In this document: piece after piece, positions 1 through 7,120 of the stretch
Layout of the letters: the number at the start of each line of letters is the position of its first letter
Numbering within the stretch: the first letter of the stretch is position 1
Virus record (IMG/VR): IMGVR_UViG_3300042317_001266
Coordinates: 1-40,358 of that record
Length of the DNA: 40,358 nt
Direction: 5' to 3' (one strand)
From: a virus
Notes under the pieces: generated by a model
The model's input: the letters and a program-made list of their open reading frames with translations, nothing else
Database searches by the model: none
Told to the model about the DNA's origin: nothing
Made by a program: the position numbers and the translations under genes

Positions 1-1
1 G

Positions 2-106
2 TGGCGGACGATGTGCCGCTACATTCAGGCCAACTCGCGGATGGCGATGCTCGGGCTGGACTTGGAGCGGTGGGGCGACGAGGCCGCGCGGCGGCTGTCT
101 GCCTGA
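2..106 (+). CDS. C-terminal end of an unidentified protein (5' truncated)
   Basis: The second forward frame is open from the window edge to a TGA at 104-106 and encodes 34 residues ending GDEAARRLSA. The start lies outside the window. The helical, Arg/Ala-rich end fits the C-terminus of a DNA-modifying or structural phage protein, but no family can be named from so little. If the source replicon is circular, this could be the far end of the methyltransferase that starts at 40293. The two pieces do not join directly in frame, so sequence would have to be missing between them. Confidence 0.5.
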   Translation, partial: WRTMCRYIQANSRMAMLGLDLERWGDEAARRLSA

Positions 107-156
107 ATGACGCTACAGCGGCGAGAGCGGGCCGGTGAATCTGGCATAATGGCAAT

Positions 157-633
157 ATGCCAACCGCAGCCCCAACGCACGTCCAGCGGCTCGTCGCCAA
201 CGAACTAGCCGCCGCCCTCACGGCCTGCTCGTGGCCTGGCGACATTGCGACCATTTCCGCCACCGTCCGCCGGGTGCCCGACTACACGACCGAAGACCTG
301 GGAACGCTCAAGGTATCGGTCGTGCCCGGTCCCGTGACGCTGCGGACGGCCACGCGGTCCGACGATATGTTTGAGGCTTCCGTCGGGATCGTGCTCGCGA
401 AGCTCGTCACGTCGGAGGCCGAGATTTCCTCGCTCGAGGATCTCAATATGGCGATCATCAACGCGATCCGCTCCGAGCTTGTCGAGGTCGAAAGCCTGCC
501 GAGCGGGGCCGATTGGACCGAGATCGCCCTGCCGGTGCCGTACGACCGGGAATCGCTCACCGAGCGAAACGTCTTTCTGTCACAGATCGAAGTGACGTTC
601 CAAGTGCCGATCGAGAAAATCGCCGGAGGGTAG
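157..633 (+). CDS. putative tail completion/terminator protein
   Basis: A 158-residue soluble protein with no signal peptide, placed just before an HK97 gp10-like protein and the tail tube-like genes. That is where a tail terminator (lambda gpU or SPP1 gp17 type) is usually encoded. Its C-terminal part (LSQIEVTFQVPIE) is a beta-strand run similar to the end of minor tail or terminator proteins. The assignment rests mainly on position and size. A -10-like CATAAT (145-150) lies six bases before the ATG and no ribosome binding site is visible, so the message may be leaderless. The next gene follows after three bases, so the two are probably co-transcribed. Confidence 0.5.
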   Translation: MPTAAPTHVQRLVANELAAALTACSWPGDIATISATVRRVPDYTTEDLGTLKVSVVPGPVTLRTATRSDDMFEASVGIVLAKLVTSEAEISSLEDLNMAIINAIRSELVEVESLPSGADWTEIALPVPYDRESLTERNVFLSQIEVTFQVPIEKIAGG

Positions 634-636
634 CCG

Positions 637-1374
637 ATGGGCGTTTTCCTTCCCCCGGGCGGCGGCCTAGCCAGCAGCCTCGGGCTCAACGGCGGAATTC
701 CGTCGATCCCCGGCAGGATCAACGTCAAATTCTTTTTCGACCGGCCGGCCGTCAAGAACTCGATGAGCCGTGCGAAATACTGGGCTCTCTACAAGGCCGG
801 CAGCGTCGTGATGCAGACCGCCCGCCGGTCGATCAAGCGAAAGGGGCTCGCCCGCCCCAAGCTGCAGATCATGAAGGACAACCCCGGCGTTGCCTTGATG
901 CAGCTCGCGAGGATGCCGGGCGTCCGCGAATCCACCCGCCGGAAGCTCCGGCAGCGGATTTGGGAGATCAAGAACAAGCCAGCATCCATGCCGGGCACGC
1001 CGCCCAACACGCACACGGGAGTATTTCGGAGGGACATCGTCTACGCATACGACCCGATCGCCGAGTCGGTCGTTGTCGGCCAGTTCATGCAGGGCGGAGC
1101 GTGGCTCGCGGCCCTCCACGAATACGGCGGCGTGCAGCGGATGCAGGCCTACGCGTTCATTCCGAAATACGACGGTCGCTATACCGGCATCATCGGCTAC
1201 TGGCGAGTGGGCAAGAAGCCGCGGCTGCCGGGCCGGTGGCACCCGCTCAATATGTTCGAGAATCACATCTACCCAGAGCGGCCGTATATGCGGCCTGCGA
1301 TTACCAACGCGGCCGCGAAGAACGAAGTCGTGGCGCAGTTCCGCGGGCAATTTCGCGCCGGCGGCGGAGCGTAG
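637..1374 (+). CDS. HK97 gp10-like head-tail joining/neck protein
   Basis: A 245-residue protein. The segment LHEYGG (about residue 162) and the closing PERPYMRPAI (about residue 213) are the hallmark pair of the HK97 gp10/phage virion morphogenesis family, in which an acidic HE.GG and a C-terminal P.RPF.RPA flank the core. Members act at the head-tail interface or in tail completion. The gene follows the tail-completion-like gene by three bases and precedes the tail tube-like set. The first ~35 residues (Gly/Pro-rich) extend beyond the family core. The family assignment is fairly secure. The exact virion position is inferred. Confidence 0.7.
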   Translation: MGVFLPPGGGLASSLGLNGGIPSIPGRINVKFFFDRPAVKNSMSRAKYWALYKAGSVVMQTARRSIKRKGLARPKLQIMKDNPGVALMQLARMPGVRESTRRKLRQRIWEIKNKPASMPGTPPNTHTGVFRRDIVYAYDPIAESVVVGQFMQGGAWLAALHEYGGVQRMQAYAFIPKYDGRYTGIIGYWRVGKKPRLPGRWHPLNMFENHIYPERPYMRPAITNAAAKNEVVAQFRGQFRAGGGA

Positions 1375-1382
1375 GGCCGTGG

Positions 1383-1398
1383 TATACTGACGTTCAGG
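1383..1398 (+). promoter_or_regulatory. promoter-like TATACTGACGT element
   Basis: TATACTGACGT followed by two bases and AGG lies in the 72-bp gap before the tail gene at 1447. The same 11-mer with AGG two bases later recurs at 9963. TATACT resembles a -10 hexamer, but no convincing -35 lies 16-18 bp upstream. Confidence 0.4.
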
Positions 1399-1446
1399 AG
1401 CGGCGCCACGCCGCCAACGTCGGCAAAACCACTGGCGAAAAGGCAT

Positions 1447-1815
1447 ATGGCCACCTACACGCTCGGCAAGGATTACACGGTTTCGGGGCTGACGGGCGTC
1501 AGCGAGCTCACCTACACGCGAACCGGCGAACGGCTCGACGTGACCACCCGCGAGGGTGCCAAGCCGTACAAGAAGACGGTGGCCGGGTTCGGCGACGAGA
1601 CGCTCGAGTGCAGTGTGTACGAGCCGACGGGCGCGGGCGTGAACTTCGCCGGCTTCAAGATCGGCGAACAGAAGACCGTCGTTATCAACGGCACGTCGAT
1701 TACGGCTGTCATCATGAGCGCCAATCGTTCAGAGCCGCAGGACGGCGTGGTCGTCTACCAACTCACGCTGCGACCGGGCGAGGCGCTGGAATCCGCCCAG
1801 CAGGCTCCGATCTAA
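1447..1815 (+). CDS. small tail protein, copy 1 of 3 (tail tube-like)
   Basis: A 122-residue beta-rich protein, first of three consecutive small genes with a shared N-terminal pattern: MA..., a basic Gly residue pair (LGKD), a hydrophobic strand ending in GV, then LDVTT near residue 35. After that the three diverge. Size, position (after the neck genes, before the tail chaperones and tape measure) and beta content suggest tail tube or tube-related proteins. No named family was recognised with confidence. This copy is the most divergent, with KPYKKTVAGFGDE in the middle and a C-terminal strand VVVYQLTLRPG. The start ATG is preceded by only a weak ribosome binding site. Confidence 0.5.
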   Translation: MATYTLGKDYTVSGLTGVSELTYTRTGERLDVTTREGAKPYKKTVAGFGDETLECSVYEPTGAGVNFAGFKIGEQKTVVINGTSITAVIMSANRSEPQDGVVVYQLTLRPGEALESAQQAPI

Positions 1816-1839
1816 ACCCTTCCGCGAGGATCTCAGCAC

Positions 1840-2187
1840 ATGGCGAAATACAAGATGGGCCGCGCTTGCGTGGCCACCCTGCCAGGCGTCAGCAACAACG
1901 ACATCAAGGACGTGACCGTCAACGCGTCCGCGACGGAGCTCGACGTGACGACGTTTCCGACCACTGGTTCGCTCACCAAGGCCGACTATATGCCCGGCCT
2001 CGTCGACGTGACGATCGACGTGACGTGCACTGAAACGACCGCGACCGTTGGTATGTCGGGCGCCCAAGACGTTGCGAACATCGACACGACTCTCGAGGCC
2101 GTTGTGCTCGACGTTAAGGAGTCAGTCAGCCCCAAGGGTGTCGTCGAATACACCGTGACGTACGGCCTGCAGATGCCCGAAAACTGA
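1840..2187 (+). CDS. small tail protein, copy 2 of 3 (tail tube-like)
   Basis: A 115-residue protein with the same opening as its neighbours: MAKYKMGR, a strand ending in GV at residue 15, and ELDVTTF near residue 34. Its C-terminal strand VVEYTVTYGLQMPEN resembles the end of copy 1 (VVVYQLTLRP). It is separated from copy 1 by 24 bases and from copy 3 by 10, with no sign of a promoter or terminator between them, so the three are probably one transcript. Likely a virion tail component. Which copy forms the tube cannot be decided from sequence alone. Confidence 0.5.
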   Translation: MAKYKMGRACVATLPGVSNNDIKDVTVNASATELDVTTFPTTGSLTKADYMPGLVDVTIDVTCTETTATVGMSGAQDVANIDTTLEAVVLDVKESVSPKGVVEYTVTYGLQMPEN

Positions 2188-2197
2188 GTGGTGCTGA

Positions 2198-2557
2198 ATG
2201 GCGAAGGTCAAGCTGGGCCGCGATCAAACGCTGACGCTTGACGGTGTCGCCCTTGAGGGCGTTCGCGAGGTTGATATTCAGGTCGATATGCAGGGTCAAG
2301 ACGTTACTGCGTTCGACCACAGCACGACCTCGACGCTGCCTATTCGCCAAGACGTGACGCTCCGCACGCTCATCTACCACAAAGACGATTACGACCGCAT
2401 CCGCCCAAGCTTCAGCCTCACGACGCCGAGGCCCGTCACGCTGGCAATCAGCAACGTCGCGTCGGCCCAGTTTGTGCCGGTGGCAGTAAAGATCGCCCAG
2501 CCTGTCGACGGCGTCATGGCCTGGGACGTGACGTGGAAAACCTGGAACTATTCATGA
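2198..2557 (+). CDS. small tail protein, copy 3 of 3 (tail tube-like)
   Basis: A 119-residue protein with MAKVKLGRD, a strand ending in GV at residue 17 and QDVTAF near residue 36, aligning with the other two copies over the first ~40 residues. The C-terminal half (VTLAISNVASAQFVPVAVKIAQPVDG) is beta-rich and ends in VTWKTWNYS. The stop codon overlaps the start of the tail chaperone gene (ATGA), suggesting translational coupling. Three tandem members instead of one major tail protein is unusual for a siphovirus. They may form different rings of the tube or be decoration subunits. Confidence 0.5.
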   Translation: MAKVKLGRDQTLTLDGVALEGVREVDIQVDMQGQDVTAFDHSTTSTLPIRQDVTLRTLIYHKDDYDRIRPSFSLTTPRPVTLAISNVASAQFVPVAVKIAQPVDGVMAWDVTWKTWNYS

Positions 2558-3027
2558 AGACGTTTCGCACGACCGACGGATTGGAGTGGCAGATTGCCGT
2601 CAACGTGGCGACGGTCAAACGCGTCCGCGACCTCGCCGGCGTGGATCTGCTGGCCGTGGTCGACGACGCCGGCCCGCTGCAGGCGATCTTCGGGGATCAC
2701 GTCAAGTTTTCGGAAGTGCTCTGTGCGGCCGTTCGCCCGCAGTTGGCCGACCGCGACGTGGGCGATGACGAGTTTTTCGCGACGATCGACGGGGCGGTGA
2801 TTGAAGCCGCGGCGGAGGCGCTGATCGGCGAAATCGTCGATTTTTTCCAAGAGCCCCGAAAGGGGCTGCTCAAGAAGGCGCTGGCCAAGTACCAGGAAGC
2901 GCTGGCGAAGGTCAACAGCCGGACGACGCAGACCGCCGAGGCGGCCCTCGACCAGATCGACTTCGAGCAAATGATTCTAGCGATGCCTACGAGCTTTGCT
3001 TCCGCCTCGCCGGGATCTGCGGGGTAG
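2554..3027 (+). CDS. tail assembly chaperone (lambda gpG analogue)
   Basis: A 157-residue soluble protein with an N-terminal beta hairpin (MKTFRTTDGLEWQIAVNVATVKRVRDLAGVDLL) and a helical remainder, placed directly before the tape measure gene. This is the position and build of the first tail chaperone of long-tailed phages, which coats the tape measure during tail assembly. The ATG at 2554 was chosen because it overlaps the previous stop (ATGA). An in-frame ATG at 2533 would overlap the upstream gene further. The -1 frame stays open past its stop and encodes a typical T domain, so this gene appears to produce two proteins, short and frameshifted. Confidence 0.75.
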   Translation: MKTFRTTDGLEWQIAVNVATVKRVRDLAGVDLLAVVDDAGPLQAIFGDHVKFSEVLCAAVRPQLADRDVGDDEFFATIDGAVIEAAAEALIGEIVDFFQEPRKGLLKKALAKYQEALAKVNSRTTQTAEAALDQIDFEQMILAMPTSFASASPGSAG

Positions 3028-3302
3028 CACCGTGGGGCTACACGCTCCGCGAGTTGGATTGGATGGCCGTTGGCCGACAACACGACACTTGGAACCACAC
3101 CAGCAACCTCATGGCCCTGCTCGCGACCATCCACAGCGACCCCAGCAAGGGCAGCAGCTACACGCCGTCCGACTTCCACCCGTTCGTGGAATCGCCGGGG
3201 CTGCCGGAAGCCACGCCAGAGCTGCTTGAGTCGCTCGGATTCAAGCGGGCCGCCAAGCCGGAGGCGGCCGCCCAGCCGGAGGGGGTGAGCGATGGCCGCT
3301 AG
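2554..3302 (+). CDS. frameshifted tail chaperone G-T fusion (predicted -1 shift)
   Basis: The -1 frame relative to the G gene is open from 2805 (after a TGA at 2802-2804) to the TAG at 3300-3302. It encodes an unmistakable T-type chaperone segment: AYELCFRLAG, then GYTLRELDWMA, then TWNHTSNLMALLA. No ATG, GTG or TTG occurs in that frame before TTG 3054, which lies inside the conserved segment, so independent initiation would lose its start. As in lambda gpGT, a programmed -1 shift is the natural explanation and must occur after 2804. The end overlaps the tape measure start by 11 bases. The precise slip site is not proven. Confidence 0.6.
2841..2865 (+). promoter_or_regulatory. candidate -1 ribosomal slip sites in G gene
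   Basis: Two heptamers fit the X XXY YYZ rule in the correct phase: T TTT TTC at 2841-2847 and A AAG GGG at 2859-2865. Both lie after the last -1-frame stop (2802-2804) and before the zero-frame stop (3025). An earlier G TTT TTC at 2772 is excluded because the -1 frame closes afterwards. A short GC stem (CCCC GAA AGGGG) overlaps the second site. Confidence 0.4.
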
Positions 3303-5418
3303 TGCTGGTGCCGTGAAGATGGGCGGCGCCTACGTCGAAATCTTCGCGAAGGATGGCGCGTTCATGCAGGCCATGACGCGAGTCCAGAATCGGATCAAGT
3401 CGGTAGCGTCTTCCATGCAGACGGCCGGCCGCAACATGGCTTTCGGCGGCACGGCGATCGGTGCCCCAATGCTGCTGGCGATCAAGCAGGCGGCCACGTT
3501 CGAGGATGCCCTGCTTGGGATGCGGTCCGCGGCCGGGCTGACCGAGAAGCAAGTGGGCTCGCTCCGCCAGCAAGCCCTCGCGCTGGGCCAGGCGATGAAC
3601 GCGAGCCCCACCAAGGTTGCCGGCGCGTTCCTCGAGCTCACCAAGGCCGGCATGAGCGTCGACGAGGTGCTCAGGGGGGCCGGGCAGTCTTCGGTTGAGT
3701 TTGCCCGCGTGAGCGGCGTTGAGATGGCCGACGCGGCCGTCTTCATGAAAGTCGCCATGCAGTCGTTCGGTGTTTCGGCCCAAGAGGCCGTCGACACGCT
3801 CTCGGCCGCTGCCGACTCGAGCGAAACGAGCATCGCCAGCATGGTCGAGTCGTTCGGCCTCGTCGGCTCCGCCGGTGCTCTGTTCAACCAGAGCCTATTC
3901 GACCTCGCTCAAGGCATGGCCGCCCTCGCCCGGTTTTCGATCATCGGCGAGGAGGCCGGCACGGGCATCAAGAGCATCCTCAATAGCCTCGTGGCCCCGT
4001 CGGGCGTGGCCCAAGATGCCTTGGAAAGCCTCGGCCTCACCGTCGACAACTTCCGCGGCGCCGACAAGAAGATGCTGCCGCTGGTGCAGATCGTCGGCGT
4101 CTTCGAGAAGGCGCTCAAGAACATCGACCCGAAGACCGGCGACCGGGCTCTCGCCCAAATCTTCGGCGACCGCGGTATCAAGGTGATGGGTGCCTTCTTG
4201 AACCTGGGCACGCAGGGGTTTGAGAATATTTCGGCGGCGATGAAAGACAGCCTGCCGGTGAGCGAGAAATACCAGATCGTGATGAGCGGCGTGACCGGCT
4301 CGCTCGAGGGGCTGCGGAATTCGACTGAGCAGGTGTCGATCGCGTTTACGGAATCCGTCGGGCCGGCGTTCGCCCAGGCCACTCAGTCGGCCAGCGGATA
4401 CCTTGGGGCACTGGCGTCGATCATTTCAAGGAATCCAGAGGCCACCACTGCCGTCGCCATGCTGACTGTCGGCGTCACGGGCCTCGGGGCCGCTCTCGCA
4501 TTGACGGGCCTCGCCGCCAAGGGGCTTGTAGCATCCCTCGGCGTGATCGCGACGCTCGCGACTCCGTTCGCGGCAGCGGCCGCGGCCGCCCTGGCAGGCG
4601 GGGCGGCGGTCGGCTATTACGGCGGCAAGGCTGCCGGCTGGGCCTTGGGGCTCAAAGACCCGGGGGCAGAGAACGCACCGGGCGAGCTCGCCGGCAACTT
4701 CATGGCCGCGAGGGCTCTGCAGCGGCAGGGCGTCGACGGCAAGGCCGCGATCAAGCCGTCGGTGAAGATGAGCGACGCCGAGATCGCTAAGCTCGAGCAG
4801 CGAGCCCAGGCGGCCCGCGACGCGGAGGCTGCCCAGAAGGCCGCCCTCGACGCCGCGGAGGAGGCCCGCAAGGCCTTGGAGCGAGAGGACGAAGACTTCG
4901 ACCGCTCGCAGGCCCAAGCGGTTGCGGGGCTGCAGGAGTTGTCCAATGCGGTCGTCGAGGAATCGCTCAAGCTCGGCGCTGACGCCCAGGCGGCGGCCGT
5001 TGAGTTTCAGAAAAAGCTCTCTGGCCTGCAGGGCCAAGTGAGGGCCGGCGTGCTCAACCAGGCCGGAGCCGAAAACCTTGGCGGCCTTGAAAAAGCCAAG
5101 ATCGACGAGCGGTTTCAGCAGATCCGCGACGCTCAAAACCCAAAGCCCTTTTCCATTGGCCCAACGGCCGGCACGTTCGGCAGCGCCTCGCAGATCGGCA
5201 TTGCACCGGCGCTCAATACGGCGTTCCGGCAGGCCGCCGACGCGGCCAAGGCCGGGCAGCGGGCCGCCCAGGTCAACGCCGCGGCCGCCAACAAGGTCGC
5301 CGCCGGCGTCAACGGCATGGCCGATCAATTTAAGAAGGTGGTCGAGGCTCACAGGCAGGGCAACGAAATACTCGGCCGTATCGAAAACAAGCTGGGCATT
5401 GGGGGTGCGTTCGTATGA
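3292..5418 (+). CDS. tail tape measure protein (TP901 core type)
   Basis: A 708-residue protein that sets tail length and occupies the tail lumen. Residues ~70-330 match the TP901 tape measure core: LKQA-type AIKQAATFEDALLGMRSAAGLTEKQV, repeated Ala-rich amphipathic helices, GVEMADAAVFMKVAMQSFGVSAQEAVDTLSAAAD, and the SLEGLRNSTEQVSIAFTESVGPA element. A strongly hydrophobic stretch (~residues 390-450) may insert in or cross the host membrane during DNA delivery. It is followed by a charged coiled coil (~490-540). At roughly 0.15 nm per residue the length predicts a tail near 105 nm. The gene directly follows the chaperones and overlaps the next gene by ATGA. Confidence 0.9.
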   Translation: MAASAGAVKMGGAYVEIFAKDGAFMQAMTRVQNRIKSVASSMQTAGRNMAFGGTAIGAPMLLAIKQAATFEDALLGMRSAAGLTEKQVGSLRQQALALGQAMNASPTKVAGAFLELTKAGMSVDEVLRGAGQSSVEFARVSGVEMADAAVFMKVAMQSFGVSAQEAVDTLSAAADSSETSIASMVESFGLVGSAGALFNQSLFDLAQGMAALARFSIIGEEAGTGIKSILNSLVAPSGVAQDALESLGLTVDNFRGADKKMLPLVQIVGVFEKALKNIDPKTGDRALAQIFGDRGIKVMGAFLNLGTQGFENISAAMKDSLPVSEKYQIVMSGVTGSLEGLRNSTEQVSIAFTESVGPAFAQATQSASGYLGALASIISRNPEATTAVAMLTVGVTGLGAALALTGLAAKGLVASLGVIATLATPFAAAAAAALAGGAAVGYYGGKAAGWALGLKDPGAENAPGELAGNFMAARALQRQGVDGKAAIKPSVKMSDAEIAKLEQRAQAARDAEAAQKAALDAAEEARKALEREDEDFDRSQAQAVAGLQELSNAVVEESLKLGADAQAAAVEFQKKLSGLQGQVRAGVLNQAGAENLGGLEKAKIDERFQQIRDAQNPKPFSIGPTAGTFGSASQIGIAPALNTAFRQAADAAKAGQRAAQVNAAAANKVAAGVNGMADQFKKVVEAHRQGNEILGRIENKLGIGGAFV
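5364..5374 (+). repeat. CGAAATACTCG motif, exact copy
   Basis: Exact 11-mer inside the 3' end of the tape measure gene, read there as codons GAA ATA CTC. Other exact copies lie at 11784 (reverse), 12758, 20770 (reverse), 20785, 28343 and 30387. Confidence 0.6.
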
Positions 5419-6374
5419 CCGTCGTTTGCTACGAAATGTCCGATTCGATGTCGGGGAGCATCACTCACGATTTCGAGCAGGGCGAGACGCGCGAGGTCAA
5501 GCGGCGATACGTCATCGGCCAGTGCGTTGGATTCAACGACGCCGTGACGCAGATCGCGGCGTATGCCCCGCCATACGTTGACGGCGACGGGGCGGGCATC
5601 TTTTGGCGCCGTGCCAGGCTGGACGTAGTCGGGATCGGAAACAGATGGTTTGACTGCACGGCCACCTACTCAACGCTGATGTTTCGGGACGACGCGCACG
5701 GCGGCGGCAGCGGCGGAGGCGGAGGCGGAGGCGGCAGCGGCTCATTCCAGCCGGGCTCTATCGCCTGGGACACGACGGGCAATACGGAGCACATCACGCA
5801 AGGCCTCGTCGCAGAGGAGCGGATGCCGGCCAATGCCGCCGACTTCAAGGGGGCGATCAACGTCAATGGCGACGGCGTGGACGGCATCGACGTTGTTCGT
5901 CCTGCCATGCGGTACTCGGAAACATGGATACTGCCGGTGTCAGTGGCGGTCGGAGACGAATACGTCCGGGCCGTGTTCGGCCTGACCGGAACCGTCAATC
6001 AAAGTAACTTTCGGGCATTTGGCCCAGAGAACGTGCTTTTTCTTGGCGCCCGCGCGCAGTGGCAGGGTGATCTGCCATACGTTGCCGTGACATACGACTT
6101 TGAGGCTAGGAAGGGGTACGGCGACGACACTCCGCAATATACGGTCCCAGGAATTGCGGGGGCGATGGACAAGAAAGGCTGGGAGCACATCTGGATCGCC
6201 TACGAGCCGGAGGCCAACAACCAAAAGCTCGTCCGCAAGCCTATCGCGTTCTACAAAAACAAAGTTTACGAAGTGGCGGATTGGTCGCCGCTGCAGCTTG
6301 GCGGCGACATTGGCACGGCCCCGGCCGTCCTAAACGCACAGCTCCCCGGCGCCCCCGGCCAAGGCTTCCTCTGA
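5415..6374 (+). CDS. distal tail structural protein with glycine linker
   Basis: A 319-residue protein immediately after the tape measure, where distal tail or baseplate hub proteins are encoded. Two domains are separated by a low-complexity Gly/Ser linker at about residues 96-110. The N-terminal part (residues 1-95, with REVKRRYVIGQ and DCTATYSTLMF strands) looks like a tail-hub beta domain. The C-terminal part (112-319) is beta-rich with several Trp and Tyr and may bind a surface ligand. No catalytic motif was seen and no named family recognised. It starts inside the tape measure stop (ATGA) and its own stop overlaps the next ATG, so translation is probably coupled. Confidence 0.5.
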   Translation: MTVVCYEMSDSMSGSITHDFEQGETREVKRRYVIGQCVGFNDAVTQIAAYAPPYVDGDGAGIFWRRARLDVVGIGNRWFDCTATYSTLMFRDDAHGGGSGGGGGGGGSGSFQPGSIAWDTTGNTEHITQGLVAEERMPANAADFKGAINVNGDGVDGIDVVRPAMRYSETWILPVSVAVGDEYVRAVFGLTGTVNQSNFRAFGPENVLFLGARAQWQGDLPYVAVTYDFEARKGYGDDTPQYTVPGIAGAMDKKGWEHIWIAYEPEANNQKLVRKPIAFYKNKVYEVADWSPLQLGGDIGTAPAVLNAQLPGAPGQGFL

Positions 6375-7120
6375 TGCCAGATCCTCGCCAATACGTCCGG
6401 CCTGGCCAGCGGCTTCAGATAGCCGCCAGCCAGATCAACGCGCTCAATGAAATGATCCGCAAGGGCGACGCGGCGACTGTCGTGCCTGCGCGGCCGGAAT
6501 CCGCCCCCTACACGTTCGTATATGCAAGGAACGCCACCGGCGGCACTGTCGCCCGCTGGGGAATCATGTCGATCACTGGCGTCGAGATCACGCCCACCAG
6601 CACGAGCGGCGGGGCGACGGCTCAGTTTGAGCAGATGCCCGTGCTCACGGGTGGCACGCCGTCTGCGACCACAACGGCCTGGTGCGTGGCTGTCGAACCG
6701 ATTGAGAGCAACAAAATTGGTCGCGTGGCGGTGGCTGGTGTTGTGCAGTGCAAGGTTGAGGTGACTAGTGCCGACGACAAGTTTGCGGCGTGCAAGGCAT
6801 CTGCGTCAGAGCTCAAGACGGGGACTAGCGGCGAAGCGACGATTCTCTGGAAGGACAGTGGCACCGGCTCTGGCAAGTGGGCGTTCGTGCGGTTCGGTGG
6901 TGCTGGTGGCGGCGTCCGCCTCGGAACGATCTCGGCAACGTGGAGCAAGGGCGCAACAGCCACCGTCACGGAGCAAAACGGCGACGGCTCAACCAAGAGC
7001 CCGTCATCCACATTCACGGCGAAGAACTATTTTGCCACCGTCGCGGTCGCCAGCGGCACGAAGCGGGTCGCGTGCGCGAAGGTGGACGATACTTGGATTC
7101 TGTTGGCTGCGGAGTGCTAG
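6374..7120 (+). CDS. tail-associated structural protein
   Basis: A 248-residue protein of unknown family. The N-terminus (PRQYVRPGQRLQIAASQINALNEMIR, residues 4-29) is a conserved-looking helix like the ones that attach short fibre or hub proteins. The rest is a Gly/Thr/Ser-rich beta protein with repeated A.V.. strands typical of tail tips and fibres. The ATG at 6374 shares a base with the previous TGA. A longer in-frame start at 6281 would overlap the upstream gene by 94 bases and is less likely. It sits between the hub-like protein and the large GGSGY-repeat protein, so it is probably part of the distal tail. Confidence 0.5.
   Translation: MPDPRQYVRPGQRLQIAASQINALNEMIRKGDAATVVPARPESAPYTFVYARNATGGTVARWGIMSITGVEITPTSTSGGATAQFEQMPVLTGGTPSATTTAWCVAVEPIESNKIGRVAVAGVVQCKVEVTSADDKFAACKASASELKTGTSGEATILWKDSGTGSGKWAFVRFGGAGGGVRLGTISATWSKGATATVTEQNGDGSTKSPSSTFTAKNYFATVAVASGTKRVACAKVDDTWILLAAEC

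Noticed and set aside
2533-2553. ATG at 2533 as the start of the tail chaperone
   Set aside because: It would overlap the previous gene by 25 bases and add MENLELF. ATG 2554 overlaps the previous stop as ATGA, as in many neighbours.
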